This document shows positions 28,611 through 37,546 of a stretch of DNA of 64,000 bases, piece after piece; position 1 is the stretch's first letter, and each line of letters starts with the position of its first letter. Made by a program: the position numbers and the translations under genes. Under the pieces are notes generated by a model. That model searched no databases. It was not told the DNA's origin and was given only the letters and a program-made list of their open reading frames with translations. The DNA comes from Pseudomonas putida (GTDB lineage Bacteria; Pseudomonadota; Gammaproteobacteria; Pseudomonadales; Pseudomonadaceae): assembly GCA_041879295.1 (NCBI GenBank), contig CP047152.1:2981501-3045500 (forward strand). Reading direction: 5' to 3'.

Positions 28611-28985
28611 TTAGCATGCTCCTGGCTTCATGGACTTGCTGTAATCTGGATCGATTACGCTAAGCGCTTGGGCCTTGCTTTGCGCGCCATTCAATTCTTT
28701 AATTAAATTATTATGGAGCAGCCTTCCCGCTCTACTATCATGGTGCAGGTCGTCCGGTACAGGACTACCATGTTTGTCTGTCACACCAACAAAAGTAACA
28801 TATCTAGTCGGCGCCGTCGCCCCCTTAATTTCTTTAGCGGTAAAACCAAATTCTTTTGCCTTCGACGCTATAGAGACAGGAAACGTTCCATGTTTACCTC
28901 CTGGTTCCGAAGGGCAATTTCTACAGCTTTTATTATCAACAATATCTTGAACTGAGGCGCTATTAAACCCCGCTATCAAAACCAT
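28611..28985 (-). CDS. detached Rhs toxin-tip-like protein, partner of Imm22
   Basis: An open frame of 124 codons (...VDNKSCRNCPSEPGGKHGTF..., TRYVTFVGVTDKHGSPVPDD, LHHDSRAGRLLHNNLIKELN, ending KPGAC). It has no Rhs core in front, only AT-rich DNA, so it resembles a displaced toxin tip. I do not recognise the toxin family; the LHHDSRAGRLLHN stretch is His-rich and could be catalytic. Its stop abuts the Imm22 start. The true start is uncertain. Confidence 0.55.
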   Translation of the reverse strand: MVLIAGFNSASVQDIVDNKSCRNCPSEPGGKHGTFPVSIASKAKEFGFTAKEIKGATAPTRYVTFVGVTDKHGSPVPDDLHHDSRAGRLLHNNLIKELNGAQSKAQALSVIDPDYSKSMKPGAC

Positions 28986-29071
28986 CCTTCACCGTTAAAT
29001 ATTATGCCACCAAACGCTTACAACAAAATTTGTGCAGAAAGTAATTCTCGAAAAACTCGAAGACAAGATAT

Positions 29072-29626
29072 CTAATCCTTAAACTGCACTCCGCGAACCG
29101 AGGCATTTTCAAAAATAGACTTGACGCGAGCAGTCACCACAATTACGGGGCTTTCCTCTTCAGCCCTAACGACATCACTAGAAAGTATTGTCTCATCATC
29201 CAAAACTATCTTGCTGAACCATCTAGGACCATCTGGAAGATAGCTAAGCAAGGGTTCGCTAACGGACTCTTTCAAGTTAAAAACTGGAGACTTATCAGTC
29301 ACATTTAACACTTTGTAACCAGCATAGGAAACCTCACCTATCAGTAGATTCGCATCCACAAACTGAACACCAGAAATATTTTCTGCCTTCATTAATTCGT
29401 AGAGCCGTGGCGAAATCAAATTGGGCCCATCACTGTAAAAAAAATCATAGCTCAGTAGTTTGGAGACACTGACCCTTTTTGATCCCTCGAAGCAAACTTT
29501 TATATCCTTGCTAACAGCCACGCCATCTTTAAAAACCCCAGACTCTTCACCTGACAACATCTTTATCTTCAGCCAATAACTCTCAGGATAATCATCTGAA
29601 ATGGAAAGTATAAAGTTTTTAGCCAC
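29072..29626 (-). CDS. DUF1629/imm11-like immunity protein
   Basis: A 184-residue protein. LISPRLYELMKAENISGVQF near residue 70 is typical of the DUF1629 (imm11) fold, as is the following VDANLLIGEVSYAGYKVLNV. A short stretch upstream (29640-29760) reads like the end of a toxin tip (HTRIRQKNDWSKADYQKAIH, then GLCAG and a stop), its likely cognate. Confidence 0.6.
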   Translation of the reverse strand: MAKNFILSISDDYPESYWLKIKMLSGEESGVFKDGVAVSKDIKVCFEGSKRVSVSKLLSYDFFYSDGPNLISPRLYELMKAENISGVQFVDANLLIGEVSYAGYKVLNVTDKSPVFNLKESVSEPLLSYLPDGPRWFSKIVLDDETILSSDVVRAEEESPVIVVTARVKSIFENASVRGVQFKD

Positions 29627-29639
29627 AATCTGACCCTCT

Positions 29640-29944
29640 AACAGAACCTTTATTCAGCATCGTTTAACCTGCGCACAGACCCTTTCTCTCATCAACCATG
29701 ACTCCGTGGATAGCCTTTTGGTAATCCGCTTTGGACCAGTCGTTTTTTTGCCGTATTCGTGTATGAATATTCACTTCCCCTGCCTGCATTGCTGCATGAT
29801 TGGACAACTTATGTATCTACCGACTTTCGGATCGTAGTAGCCAAACTTGTTATAGCGCAGTTCCGTTTCGTTATCCAAGTACTGCCCCTGAAATCGAAGG
29901 TTCTGTTCCACCTCACCGACAGTCAGATACTCTATCGCAGCCCA
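29640..29944 (-). pseudogene. Rhs core end with toxin-tip remnant
   Basis: Minus-strand text VGEVEQNLRFQGQYLDNETE and RYNKFGYYDPKVGRYIS is the Rhs core just before its end. It jumps into CPIMQQC, and another frame carries NHAAMQAGEVNIHTRIRQKN and KADYQKAIHGVMVDERKG with a stop. The core-tip junction is thus deleted. The tip family is not certain. Confidence 0.65.
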
Positions 29945-30381
29945 CTAAACATAAGTTCTCTGCCACTTCTCCCCATTTTGCAGATCTCGCCTGCTGACCT
30001 TGCATGTCTCACCGTCCATGATAAAAGTTAACCTAAAGGAAGCACACAGCCCTGTTTTCTTCCTGATAATAACAGACACTGTACTTCCATTGCTCTCACA
30101 CACCTCAACCTCATCATTAACTAAATCATATTCAGGATATCGGCCACATACTATATTTTCCACGCGATCATAGTTGCGACCTTCGTCTACGACATATTTT
30201 TTAAAAACTTTCAAAAGATCACTTTTCATGCTTCGATCAAGGGCTTCTCCGAATGAATCGTCCGAAAAAGCTTCCAAACTTTTTTGTAGCCCAACGTCTC
30301 CCACTCGCACATGGCGGCCATAAAACCTAACAACGCATCTCGAAAGTCACCACGCAAGTTAGTTGCTAAATATTTCTCCAT
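29945..30381 (-). pseudogene. NTF2-fold immunity gene with a frameshift in a 6-T/A run
   Basis: Reading from ATG 30381 gives MEKYLATNLRGDFRDALLGF then MAAMCEWETLGYKK; the frame then shifts at a run of six A (minus strand, 30280-30285) and continues SLEAFSDDSFGEALDRSMKS through DLLKVFKKYV to WQRTYV. Together these align along their length with the NTF2-type protein at 26575-27006 (FMREMNCWE...). One added A would restore the frame. It may be a simple mutation or a slippage switch. Confidence 0.65.
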
Positions 30382-30384
30382 CAA

Positions 30385-30660
30385 CTAGATCACCCTTTTT
30401 AAAAACATTATAGAGAGCCTTAGTGGGCCTTGTCCCGCTGGCCCAGTTTCCAACACATCTTTTGCAATTTGTTTTTCAAAATCTCTAAACAAACCGCGGT
30501 TGAGCTCGGCAATCAGTCGACCAACCGCATCGCGCTCGAACAGCGTCTCGCGTAGCGGCTGCTCGCCATTTGCGCCATAACCGATTTCATCAACGCAGGT
30601 CAGATGCCCGCCCTCGTTGTAGCTGAAACGCCGGGGCAGGTTATCCACCCATCGGTCCCG
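30385..30660 (-). pseudogene. Rhs fragment with short toxin-tip tail
   Basis: Text DNLPRRFSYNEGGHLTCVDE, RETLFERDAVGRLIAELNRG switches to LFRDFEKQIAKDVLETGPAG and ends FLKRVI with a stop at 30385, four bases before the NTF2-type immunity start. The YD-repeat part is joined directly to a tip tail, so the core between was deleted. From 30661 to 30788 no gene is seen. Confidence 0.65.
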
Positions 30661-30788
30661 CCACCAGATGCTGACGCTAGTTGTGTTAGACCGTGATTTA
30701 CCCGAACAGTCGCGGGAAGCTCGACCTAAGCAGAGACGTACCGCAAAGTGCTCACACAGGCTAGAAAAAGAGGAAATCGCTCAAAAAC

Positions 30789-31139
30789 TTAGCCGTAAAT
30801 ATTTTCTTCTTGAGCCTTCTCAATAAAAATATCCATAAAATCACCTTGGATCTCCTCCCCATCACAGGTAACAACAAACTCCCCCTCTAAATCATTTGGA
30901 AAGTGCACCCCGTCGAGAGCACCCAACACCACCGAAGCACTATCTGCGATAATAATTTTAAAAAAATCAAACACATCGGCCCTCTGAGCATCACTCAAAA
31001 CAGCCAAAGAATTTCTCGCCCTCGCATAAGGGTCCACATCATCATTCACTGGTTTACTTAGAGACGTCTTATACCTCTCGAAGTTACTCCCAAACAACTC
31101 ATCAAACACAGCAAACACAAATTTTTTATCCGGCGTCAT
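30789..31139 (-). CDS. hypothetical protein, candidate Rhs immunity gene
   Basis: A 116-residue, strongly acidic protein (MTPDKKFVFAVFDELFGSNF...). No membrane segment, family not recognised. It follows a rhs core end ([10 protein letters not shown] then a stop) whose tip is missing. Orphan immunity gene by context. Confidence 0.55.
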   Translation of the reverse strand: MTPDKKFVFAVFDELFGSNFERYKTSLSKPVNDDVDPYARARNSLAVLSDAQRADVFDFFKIIIADSASVVLGALDGVHFPNDLEGEFVVTCDGEEIQGDFMDIFIEKAQEENIYG

Positions 31140-31169
31140 ACCTTACTCCTTATCAGTGCACTTCTGGGC

Positions 31170-32046
31170 ACATGGATTTATTAAGAGATATTAGGCGCGT
31201 ACTGGTAAAGATTATTTCCTCCAAATAATCTAATCGGGTCCTGTGATAAAAACCGCCCCACCTCAGGATCGTATTACCGAACCGTGTTGTAGTGCAGCCC
31301 GGTCTCGTCGTCAAAGTATTGCCACTAAAACCTCAGATTCTGCTCGACTTCATTGACCGCCAGCTGCTCAATCGTTCCCCAAGACTGATAAGTCGCCTGC
31401 CAAACGATCTCGCCCTCGCTATTGGTCAGCTCGAGCGGCGTACCGATCTGATCGGTATGGAAGTAATAAAACTTTTGCTCCTGCCCTTCAGCCTGATCGA
31501 CCTGCGCCAGTGGCGGCTCGATCAGGTTGCCCCAAGGATCGTAGCGATACTCCTGATCCCGCCACTGCCGGATACAGTTGTCCTTGACCTTGTCGAATTG
31601 GCTGGTATTGAAGTGCAGCCGGTTGGCTGCGGTGTTGTAGCGGAATTCCTCGCTGCCGATCAGCGAGCCGGTATCACGACTGCGCAACTGGCCGTTGGCT
31701 TCCTAGTCGTACTTGATCTCGCCGCGTAGCTTGTCGAGGGTACGCACCAGTTCCCGGCCGGGTCGTACTGGTAACGGCGGTGGATCGGGTTGTAGGCGTG
31801 CTCGACCAGCAACAAGGTATTGATGCCGGTGTTATGCACTTGCGAGAGCTTGTCGGCCGGCAAGGTCGAGGCAAACTGCCAGGCCTTGCGCCCCATGGCG
31901 TCATAACCGAAGCAACTGGCGAGCTTGCCCTGGGTCCGGTAAACCTCGCGATGCAGGGCATCGCGCTCCATGTAGCTGATCATCTGCATCAGGCGGGTGG
32001 TCTGGCCTTTGCCGTCGGTGTGGCTGAGTACCCGACCGGAGACGTT
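31170..32046 (-). pseudogene. Rhs pseudogene, part 3' of the IS66 insertion
   Basis: A long decayed core: NVSGRVLSHTDGKGQTTRLM at its right end, MERDALHREVYRTQGKLASC, EYRYDPWGNLIEPPLAQVDQ, HTDQIGTPLELTNSEGEIVW, then YFDDETGLHYNTVR, a stop, and [20 protein letters not shown]. In-frame stops near 31280, 31327 and 31705 disable it. Before the IS66 insertion it was contiguous with 34128-34510. Confidence 0.85.
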
Positions 32047-32099
32047 GTAGGTGAGAGTGCGATCCATGAACCCCACCTTCTAAAAGATAGGGCCTCAGC

Positions 32100-33656
32100 T
32101 TACCGTGGTATCTCTGGCGAGCAGTTCCATGGCAGCAAGGCTTCGTAGTCTGAGACCGACGACGCATACGGCAGGCGCTCAAGTACGTGGCGCAGCCACG
32201 TATAGGGCTCCTGGCCGTTGACCTTGGCGGTCTCGACCAAGCTGTATATCTGCGCACTTGCCGTGGCGCCCTTGGGCGTGTCACTGAACAGCCAAGCCTT
32301 GCGCCCAATGACAAACGGTTTTATCGCACGCTCTGCCAGGTTGTTGTCGATTGGCAAATGGCCCGCTTCGACATACCGTTCCAGGCGGCGCCAGTTGTTT
32401 GCCAGGTAATGCACCGCCTTGCCCAATACGCTTTGCGGCGTCACCTGGGCGTACGTCTTGTCCAGCCAGCTTTTCAGCTGACCGAGGATCGGTAAGCTTC
32501 TTTCCTGGCGACCGATGAACCGCTGTTCGTCGCTGACCTCCTTGAGGTCGCGCTCGATGTCATACAGCTTATTGATCATCGTCAGCGCCACATCGGCTCG
32601 TCCGGTCTTACCCTTGGGCTGCACCTTTTGTGCTTCGACGAACTTGCGGCGCGCGTGAACCATGCATGCCAGTCGCTCGATACCGGGCTGCAACGCCAAA
32701 GCGTTGTAACCCGCATAATCGTCGGTCATCACATAGCCGCGATAGCCTTGCAACAGACGCAATGGTACTTCCTGCGCACGGCTGGTGGTGTAGTCGAACA
32801 GCACAACTTGTCGATCAGGCGGGCCACTGGCTTGCACCCACATCCAGGATTGGCTGGTCGGGTCTCGATCCGGTTCTTTCAACACCTGGACGCGGGTCTC
32901 ATCGCAATGAATCACCGGACTTTCCAGCAGCCGATCACGCATCAGGTTCAACAGCGGCTGGAAGTATTTACTGCACTGGATCACCCAACGCGCCAGGGTT
33001 TGTCGTGGAATCTCGATGCCGTGGCGGGACAGCACACTTTCAAACCTGTGTAGCGGCAAGCCATCGACGTACTTGGTCGTCAGCAGCATGGCCAGCACGC
33101 TTGGGCTGGCCATGCTTTTTTCGATTAACTGGGCGGGCTTGTCAGCAGTGACAGGAGCAGTCTCGCAACCACGGCAGCCATAGATCTTGCGCACGTGTTT
33201 GAGTACGCGGATCTGCATCGGCACGATATCGAGCTGCTCGCTGGTTTCTTCGCCGATGACATGCTTGCGGCAACCGCAGGCGCAGGTCAGTTCGTGTTCG
33301 GGCAACTCATGGATAACTTCGATACGTGGCAGATTAGCCGCCAATGACTTGCGCTTGCCACGGCGCTTGACCGGGACAACGACTTCTTCATTGGCATCAT
33401 CGACTACAGCCAGCAGAGGGTCATTTTCCGCTTCATCGAACATGGCCAGTTGCGGCGTTTTGGGATCGACGGTTTGCTCGGACTTGCGGCCAAAGAAACG
33501 GTCACGCCATAACTTGATTTGTTCTTTCAGATCGTCAATTTGGACGATGTGGGCCTGATTGACTTCCTGCTCGCGCAAACGGGCAGCATAGCTCTCAAGC
33601 AATAATTGCTTGAGCAGGGCAGGATCGTCTGGGAGATTGTCGGGCACGGAAATCAT
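32100..33656 (-). CDS. tnpC: IS66-family transposase TnpC
   Basis: A 518-residue transposase. An N-terminal coiled-coil region ([20 protein letters not shown]), a zinc-finger-like [16 protein letters not shown] and [10 protein letters not shown] segment, and the DDE domain ([43 protein letters not shown]) follow family order. Full length, with a C-terminal IS66 tail. It is preceded by tnpB within the same element. A shortened copy of this gene lies at 60868-61477. Confidence 0.95.
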   Translation of the reverse strand: MISVPDNLPDDPALLKQLLLESYAARLREQEVNQAHIVQIDDLKEQIKLWRDRFFGRKSEQTVDPKTPQLAMFDEAENDPLLAVVDDANEEVVVPVKRRGKRKSLAANLPRIEVIHELPEHELTCACGCRKHVIGEETSEQLDIVPMQIRVLKHVRKIYGCRGCETAPVTADKPAQLIEKSMASPSVLAMLLTTKYVDGLPLHRFESVLSRHGIEIPRQTLARWVIQCSKYFQPLLNLMRDRLLESPVIHCDETRVQVLKEPDRDPTSQSWMWVQASGPPDRQVVLFDYTTSRAQEVPLRLLQGYRGYVMTDDYAGYNALALQPGIERLACMVHARRKFVEAQKVQPKGKTGRADVALTMINKLYDIERDLKEVSDEQRFIGRQERSLPILGQLKSWLDKTYAQVTPQSVLGKAVHYLANNWRRLERYVEAGHLPIDNNLAERAIKPFVIGRKAWLFSDTPKGATASAQIYSLVETAKVNGQEPYTWLRHVLERLPYASSVSDYEALLPWNCSPEIPR

Positions 33657-33674
33657 GCCGCGGATTATACCGGG

Positions 33675-34034
33675 TCAGGCGACGTAGCGCGGAGTCAAAA
33701 CCTGATGAGGACGGTTGCGCCAAAGGTCGAAACCGTCGAGCAGCCAATTGAGTTCTTGGACGGTCAGGACAATCGCTTCGTCGCTGGGCTCAGGCGACAT
33801 TTTGAAGCGCTCGGCTTCCAGGCGCTTGAGCCAGAGGCAGAAGCCGTTGCGCTCCCAGTACAACACTTTGATCCGATTACGCGCCTTGTTGAGGAAGACG
33901 AAGAGCACGGGGTCGAACACGGCGACTTTGATATCCAGTTCTACCAAGGCAGTAAGGCCGTCGATGGACTTTCGAAAGTCCACAGGCTTGGGGTAGAGGT
34001 AGACTTTTTCGACTTTGCTGTCGGGGCGCATCAT
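33675..34034 (-). CDS. tnpB: IS66-family accessory protein TnpB
   Basis: About 119 residues from the ATG at 34034 (MMRPDSKVEKVYLYPKPVDF). RKSIDGLTALVELDIKVAVF, FLNKARNRIKVLYWERNGFC and WLLDGFDLWRN are the hallmarks of IS66 Orf2. An open frame extends further toward the terminal repeat, but the homologous part begins here. It precedes tnpC by 18 bp. Confidence 0.92.
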   Translation of the reverse strand: MMRPDSKVEKVYLYPKPVDFRKSIDGLTALVELDIKVAVFDPVLFVFLNKARNRIKVLYWERNGFCLWLKRLEAERFKMSPEPSDEAIVLTVQELNWLLDGFDLWRNRPHQVLTPRYVA

Positions 34035-34127
34035 GCAGGGCTGGCTCCAGAAGGAAATCGGGAGCACAGCATCGGGCATCAGGTAAGCGCTTTGAATGTG
34101 GGGTTCATGGAGCACTTACGTAGGTGA

Positions 34128-34510
34128 AGGTTTCCGGGATACCGTCCGGGTGACTAATGCGCTGCACCTAGCCGTCGGGCTTGCGCTCCAGCGTGGCGGT
34201 CTGGTTCAGCGCGTCCGTTACCGCGACCAGGTGCTGGCGCTCGTCATAGCGCTAATACGTGCTCTTGCCCGAGCAGTCCGGTATCGCTCCACCTGGCCCA
34301 GGGCGTTCCACCACAGATACTTGGACTTGTAGGTCGCGTCGATAATGGTGACCCGCAGGCCAGCTTAGCCGTTGAGTCGTTTACTGCCAGGCGAGCCCAA
34401 ATCCAAGCCAACAATGTTGCCCTACTCGTAAAGCGCGCGGCCAAGCATGCCGATTTCCCGGCTGATGCCAGGCGTCGAAGTCAATATCTCGCATAGCAAG
34501 CTTACTAGTC
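34128..34510 (-). pseudogene. Rhs pseudogene, part 5' of the IS66 insertion
   Basis: Minus-strand text includes IDATYKSKYLWWNALGQVER, ALNQTATLERKPDG, a stop, VQRISHPDGIPETFTY, with several stops and a frameshift near 34250. It joins 32046 across the IS66 element. Confidence 0.8.
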
Positions 34511-34525
34511 TTACGCTGCTTAAAA

Positions 34526-35269
34526 TCATTTAAATCGGGTCAAATTAACAGGCAACCGATCATAATCAAGCGTATTTATTTCTTGATCCGACAATAAATC
34601 ATCGAATGCATCTCCGCCGAACTTTTCGACGAAGGCACGCTCTTCTTCATAAATGGCGACACACTGCAACCAATTCACTTTAAGCGAAGCAAATTCAAGC
34701 TGCGGAAAGTAAGCATCGTTCCACATAAAAGGGACCGTCAAATAAACATGAGGCATTTTTGGCGATTTAATATAATCATTGAAAACATCAACGATCACAT
34801 CCCCTGGCATTACCGAGCTTTGAAGTTTTATAATGGAAAAAGCAGCAGAAGCCAAAGCATTTTCCCAGAAAACCTCTTCAGTCAACGCCCCGGCACAGAG
34901 CTCTATACGAGTAGGAAATTCCTCGCCACTGCTTCTAAATAGTGGAACTTCTGACAGCCCTATCGTACCTATAGACTTAACACCCACATGCAAAGAGTCA
35001 AGCGTAGTAAGCAAATCTACCGAAATACTTTTAGAATCATCATAATAAGCTTGAACCTTAAGTTCGCCCCCAAAAATTTTCAGGGCGTGCCTAGCTACTG
35101 CCTTACACTGCTCGCTCGGAATAGTCATGTATGGACCAAAATAGAGTTCAGATTTAATTCCCCCCCCAAAAAAAGGGAACTCTTGCCCATAGTGACTGCC
35201 TTGATTGAACTCGTCAAGAAACTCTTTCCTGGGAAGGCCTCGTTCTTCGGTGATTCTAACATGTTTCAA
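34526..35269 (-). CDS. SUFU-family-like immunity protein
   Basis: A 247-residue protein. PHVYLTVPFMWNDAYFPQLE near residue 172, VNWLQCVAIYEEERAFVEKF and a C-terminal RLPVNL fit the bacterial suppressor-of-fused (SUFU) domain, which is used as an immunity fold in polymorphic toxin systems. It is the immunity-type gene nearest to where the main rhs gene should lie. No toxin tip is left beside it. Confidence 0.65.
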   Translation of the reverse strand: MKHVRITEERGLPRKEFLDEFNQGSHYGQEFPFFGGGIKSELYFGPYMTIPSEQCKAVARHALKIFGGELKVQAYYDDSKSISVDLLTTLDSLHVGVKSIGTIGLSEVPLFRSSGEEFPTRIELCAGALTEEVFWENALASAAFSIIKLQSSVMPGDVIVDVFNDYIKSPKMPHVYLTVPFMWNDAYFPQLEFASLKVNWLQCVAIYEEERAFVEKFGGDAFDDLLSDQEINTLDYDRLPVNLTRFK

Positions 35270-35289
35270 TGCACGTAACCTGGCTCATG

Positions 35290-35560
35290 GCCCATATCCC
35301 AAGGTTCGCTTTTATTCATTAGTGTACTCGAGCTTTTCTTCCGTGATCCCGAGCTGCTTGCCAGTCCCGGTTGGTTGCCGCTCGATACTCAACAACCGGT
35401 CGCCATCGTCATAAGCAAATGTCTGCGTTGCATTGCTGTTGATCTTGGCGACCAAACGGCCAATGGCATCGCGCTCGAACAACGTGTGCCGCTGAGGGTT
35501 TCCCAGCGGTAGTGGCTACCTTCGGTGCAGTCCTGTGGCAGTGCTGCCAAAGAGGTGGCG
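35290..35560 (-). pseudogene. Rhs YD-repeat fragment
   Basis: The frame reads AIGRLVAKINSNATQTFAYD then DGDRLLSIERQPTGTGKQLG and ends YTNE with a stop near 35316. A further decayed stretch lies to its right. From 35561 to 35683 AT-rich DNA without a gene leads to the IS5 end. Confidence 0.75.
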
Positions 35561-35683
35561 CCCTTCCTATGAATGACGCAATTTCTGAATTGACGATTTA
35601 TAGAGACATCGGGGCTTTCGCCCCGAAATATTACCTAACATGTTATTAAAGAGCTACGGGCGCCCGCAAAAATACAACATTAG

Positions 35684-36851
35684 GGAATCTCCGAACAAGC
35701 CTTCAGTTATGCGAGAATCCCCGCAACACCTGATCCGAGCCGCCCATGAGCCAGATGAGCTTTTCCGACTTTGAGTACGCCGGCAAGCGCAAGCAAACCC
35801 GCCGAGAGCGCTTCCTCGCCGAAATGGATCAGGTGGTGCCCTGGGCAGGCCTGCTGGAGCTGATCGAACCGTTCTACCCCAAGGCCGGCGGCGGTAGAAA
35901 ACCCTATCCTCTGGAAACCATGCTGCGCATCCATCTGTTGCAGAACTGGTTCTCCCTGAGCGACCCGGCCATGGAAGAAGCGCTCTACGAAATCACGCCC
36001 ATGCGCCAGTTCGCACTCCTGACGCTGAGCGCGCCAATCCCCGAAGACACCACGATCATGAACTTCCGGCACTTGCTGGAGAAGCATCAGCTCGCACCGG
36101 CAATCCTTGCGGTCATCAATGGTTATCTGCAGGAAAAAGGCCTGTCGCTGCGCCAAGGCACCATCGTCGATGCCACCATTATTCATGCCCCCAGCTCGAC
36201 CAAAAATAAAGAAGGCAAGCGTGATCCCGAGATGCACCAGACCAAGAAAGGCGGTCAGTATTTCTTCGGGATGAAGGCGCACATCGGTGCCGATGTCGAG
36301 TCCGGCCTGGTGCATCACGTCCATGGCACCGCTGCCAATGTGGCCGATGTCACGCAGGTGGCTGAACTGCTGCATGGCGAAGAAAACGCCGTGTATGCAG
36401 ATGCCGGTTACACCGGTGTCGAAAGGCGCGAAGAGCATGAAAATCGGGGGGTGATCTGGCAGATTGCAGCGCGTCGCAGCACCTATTCCAAGCTGAACCA
36501 GCGCAGCGTACTGTACAAAGCCAAGCGCAAGATCGAGTTCTGCAAGGCTCAGACACGGGCCAAGGTCGAGCATCCGTTTCGCGTGATCAAGCGGCAGTTT
36601 GGTTACGTGAAAGTACGTTTTCGTGGGCTGATGAAAAACACGGCTCAGTTGACCACGCTGTTCGCCCTGGCAAACCTGTGGAGGGTTCGAAAACAGCTCA
36701 TGGGTATGGGTGAGGTTCGCGTTTAACACGGAGAACCGGTCGAAAAAGCTCTCCGTACATGATTTTTCGGTCACTTTTCGTCCAATGACGCTGTAGGTGC
36801 CTGGAAAATTGCAACTTGCCGCGGCTGCACGACAAGTTGATCGGAGCATCC
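35684..36851 (+). mobile_element. IS5-family insertion sequence, copy a
   Basis: A 1168-bp element with inverted ends GGAATCTCCGAACAAG (left) and GGATGCTCCGATCAAC (right, read inward). The flanks differ: TTAG at 35680-35683 and CTAG at 36852-36855, both fitting the YTAR target of the family but not a duplication. The left neighbour is Rhs DNA and the right neighbour a rulB fragment, so this copy marks a recombination junction. An almost identical copy lies at 58399-59566. Confidence 0.93.
35746..36726 (+). CDS. IS5-family transposase
   Basis: A 326-residue DDE transposase (MSQMSFSDFEYAGKRKQTRR...). IVDATIIHAPSSTKNKEGKR holds the first Asp, YADAGYTGVERREEHENRGV the second, and KVEHPFRVIKRQFGYVKVRF the Glu. 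Full length. It differs from the copy at 58461-59441 at one residue seen (QFALLTL here, QFARLTL there). Confidence 0.95.
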   Translation: MSQMSFSDFEYAGKRKQTRRERFLAEMDQVVPWAGLLELIEPFYPKAGGGRKPYPLETMLRIHLLQNWFSLSDPAMEEALYEITPMRQFALLTLSAPIPEDTTIMNFRHLLEKHQLAPAILAVINGYLQEKGLSLRQGTIVDATIIHAPSSTKNKEGKRDPEMHQTKKGGQYFFGMKAHIGADVESGLVHHVHGTAANVADVTQVAELLHGEENAVYADAGYTGVERREEHENRGVIWQIAARRSTYSKLNQRSVLYKAKRKIEFCKAQTRAKVEHPFRVIKRQFGYVKVRFRGLMKNTAQLTTLFALANLWRVRKQLMGMGEVRV

Positions 36852-36855
36852 CTAG

Positions 36856-37099
36856 GTCATCCGGCATTCCAGTAAGGTCACACCAACATTCGTCAACTGA
36901 GTAGACCTCGATGCTGGCGACCAAAGTGCTAATGGTTCGCATCACACGATTCGACACGTCGGCGTATAGCGCATAGTTGCTCGAAAAGGCTGTCACTCCC
37001 CTCTGGTCGAGAAACCGCTTCACTTTGAAGTATGGGTCGCCCATCTTTAGGCCCAACGCTTTAGCCTCCCGACTTCGAGCGATGATGCAGCCGTCCGAG
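36856..37099 (-). pseudogene. rulB: rulB (umuC-type polymerase) middle fragment
   Basis: Minus-strand text DGCIIARSREAKALGLKMGD, PYFKVKRFLDQRGVTAFSSN, YALYADVSNRVMRTISTLVA and SIEVYSVDECWCDLTGMPDD is clear UmuC/RulB polymerase, including the SxDEC catalytic motif. It begins at the left end of the tyrosine-recombinase element and stops at the IS5 copy; the remaining two thirds of the gene are absent. It continues exactly from the 5' fragment at 47673-47801 (ending LSNND). Confidence 0.9.
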
Positions 37100-37398
37100 T
37101 ATCTGAATGACCCTAACAGTTAGTTGAGTGTAAGATATTGATTTATAAGCAAATTAACTCCCTAACATTTTTTTGATTATTTTCCTTCGTTCCTGATGGC
37201 GATACTCCTCGACTAAGCCTATTTCAGACGTGGCTTCGCAAAGCAGGGCGGCGGATCGCAATCGACGATAGCTTCACTGTATACTTTTGGCTCCGCATAC
37301 CCCTTGAGCTACAGGAACACCAGCATGACTGTACTCCAAACGCTCTACTGGCAGCCTACGCCGCCTTAGCGCTACGCCCCCTCGCAACAACCTCGCCT

Positions 37399-37417
37399 CC
37401 GCCAGTTTCGCTGGCGG
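37399..37417. promoter_or_regulatory. short hairpin in the leader of the SulP operon
   Basis: CCGCCAG-TTTCG-CTGGCGG is a perfect 7-bp stem in the 430-bp gap before the transporter gene. No T-run follows, so it may be a leader structure rather than a terminator. Nothing else is recognised between 37116 and 37546. Confidence 0.35.
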
Positions 37418-37546
37418 CTGCGTACTGCTGTATGCCCGGTTCTTACACCCAAAGCGCACAGCAAAATAATCCTCACAATTTGAATTCGTATCGACGCGCT
37501 CGCCATTTTCCTGGCATGCGTGCGGTGCATTGCTTTGGATATTCTG

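Larger units (their letters stand above)
32055..34119 (-). mobile_element. IS66-family insertion sequence with 8-bp target duplication
   Basis: A 2065-bp element bounded by imperfect inverted repeats (GAGTGCGATCCATGAACCCC at the left; GTAAGTGCTCCATGAACCCC read inward from the right) and by an exact 8-bp duplication GTAGGTGA (32047-32054 and 34120-34127). It encodes TnpB and TnpC but no recognisable IS66 tnpA. Removing it and one repeat restores continuous Rhs coding text (PETFTY then NVSGRV). Confidence 0.95.

Noticed and set aside
20914..35683. CRISPR array among the repeated Rhs segments
   Set aside because: The repeats are coding fragments of unequal length and spacing, not short regular repeats with spacers.
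35707..37056. A 449-residue minus-strand open frame
   Set aside because: It is a chimera: the N-terminal part is the rulB fragment and the rest is the antisense strand of the IS5 transposase.
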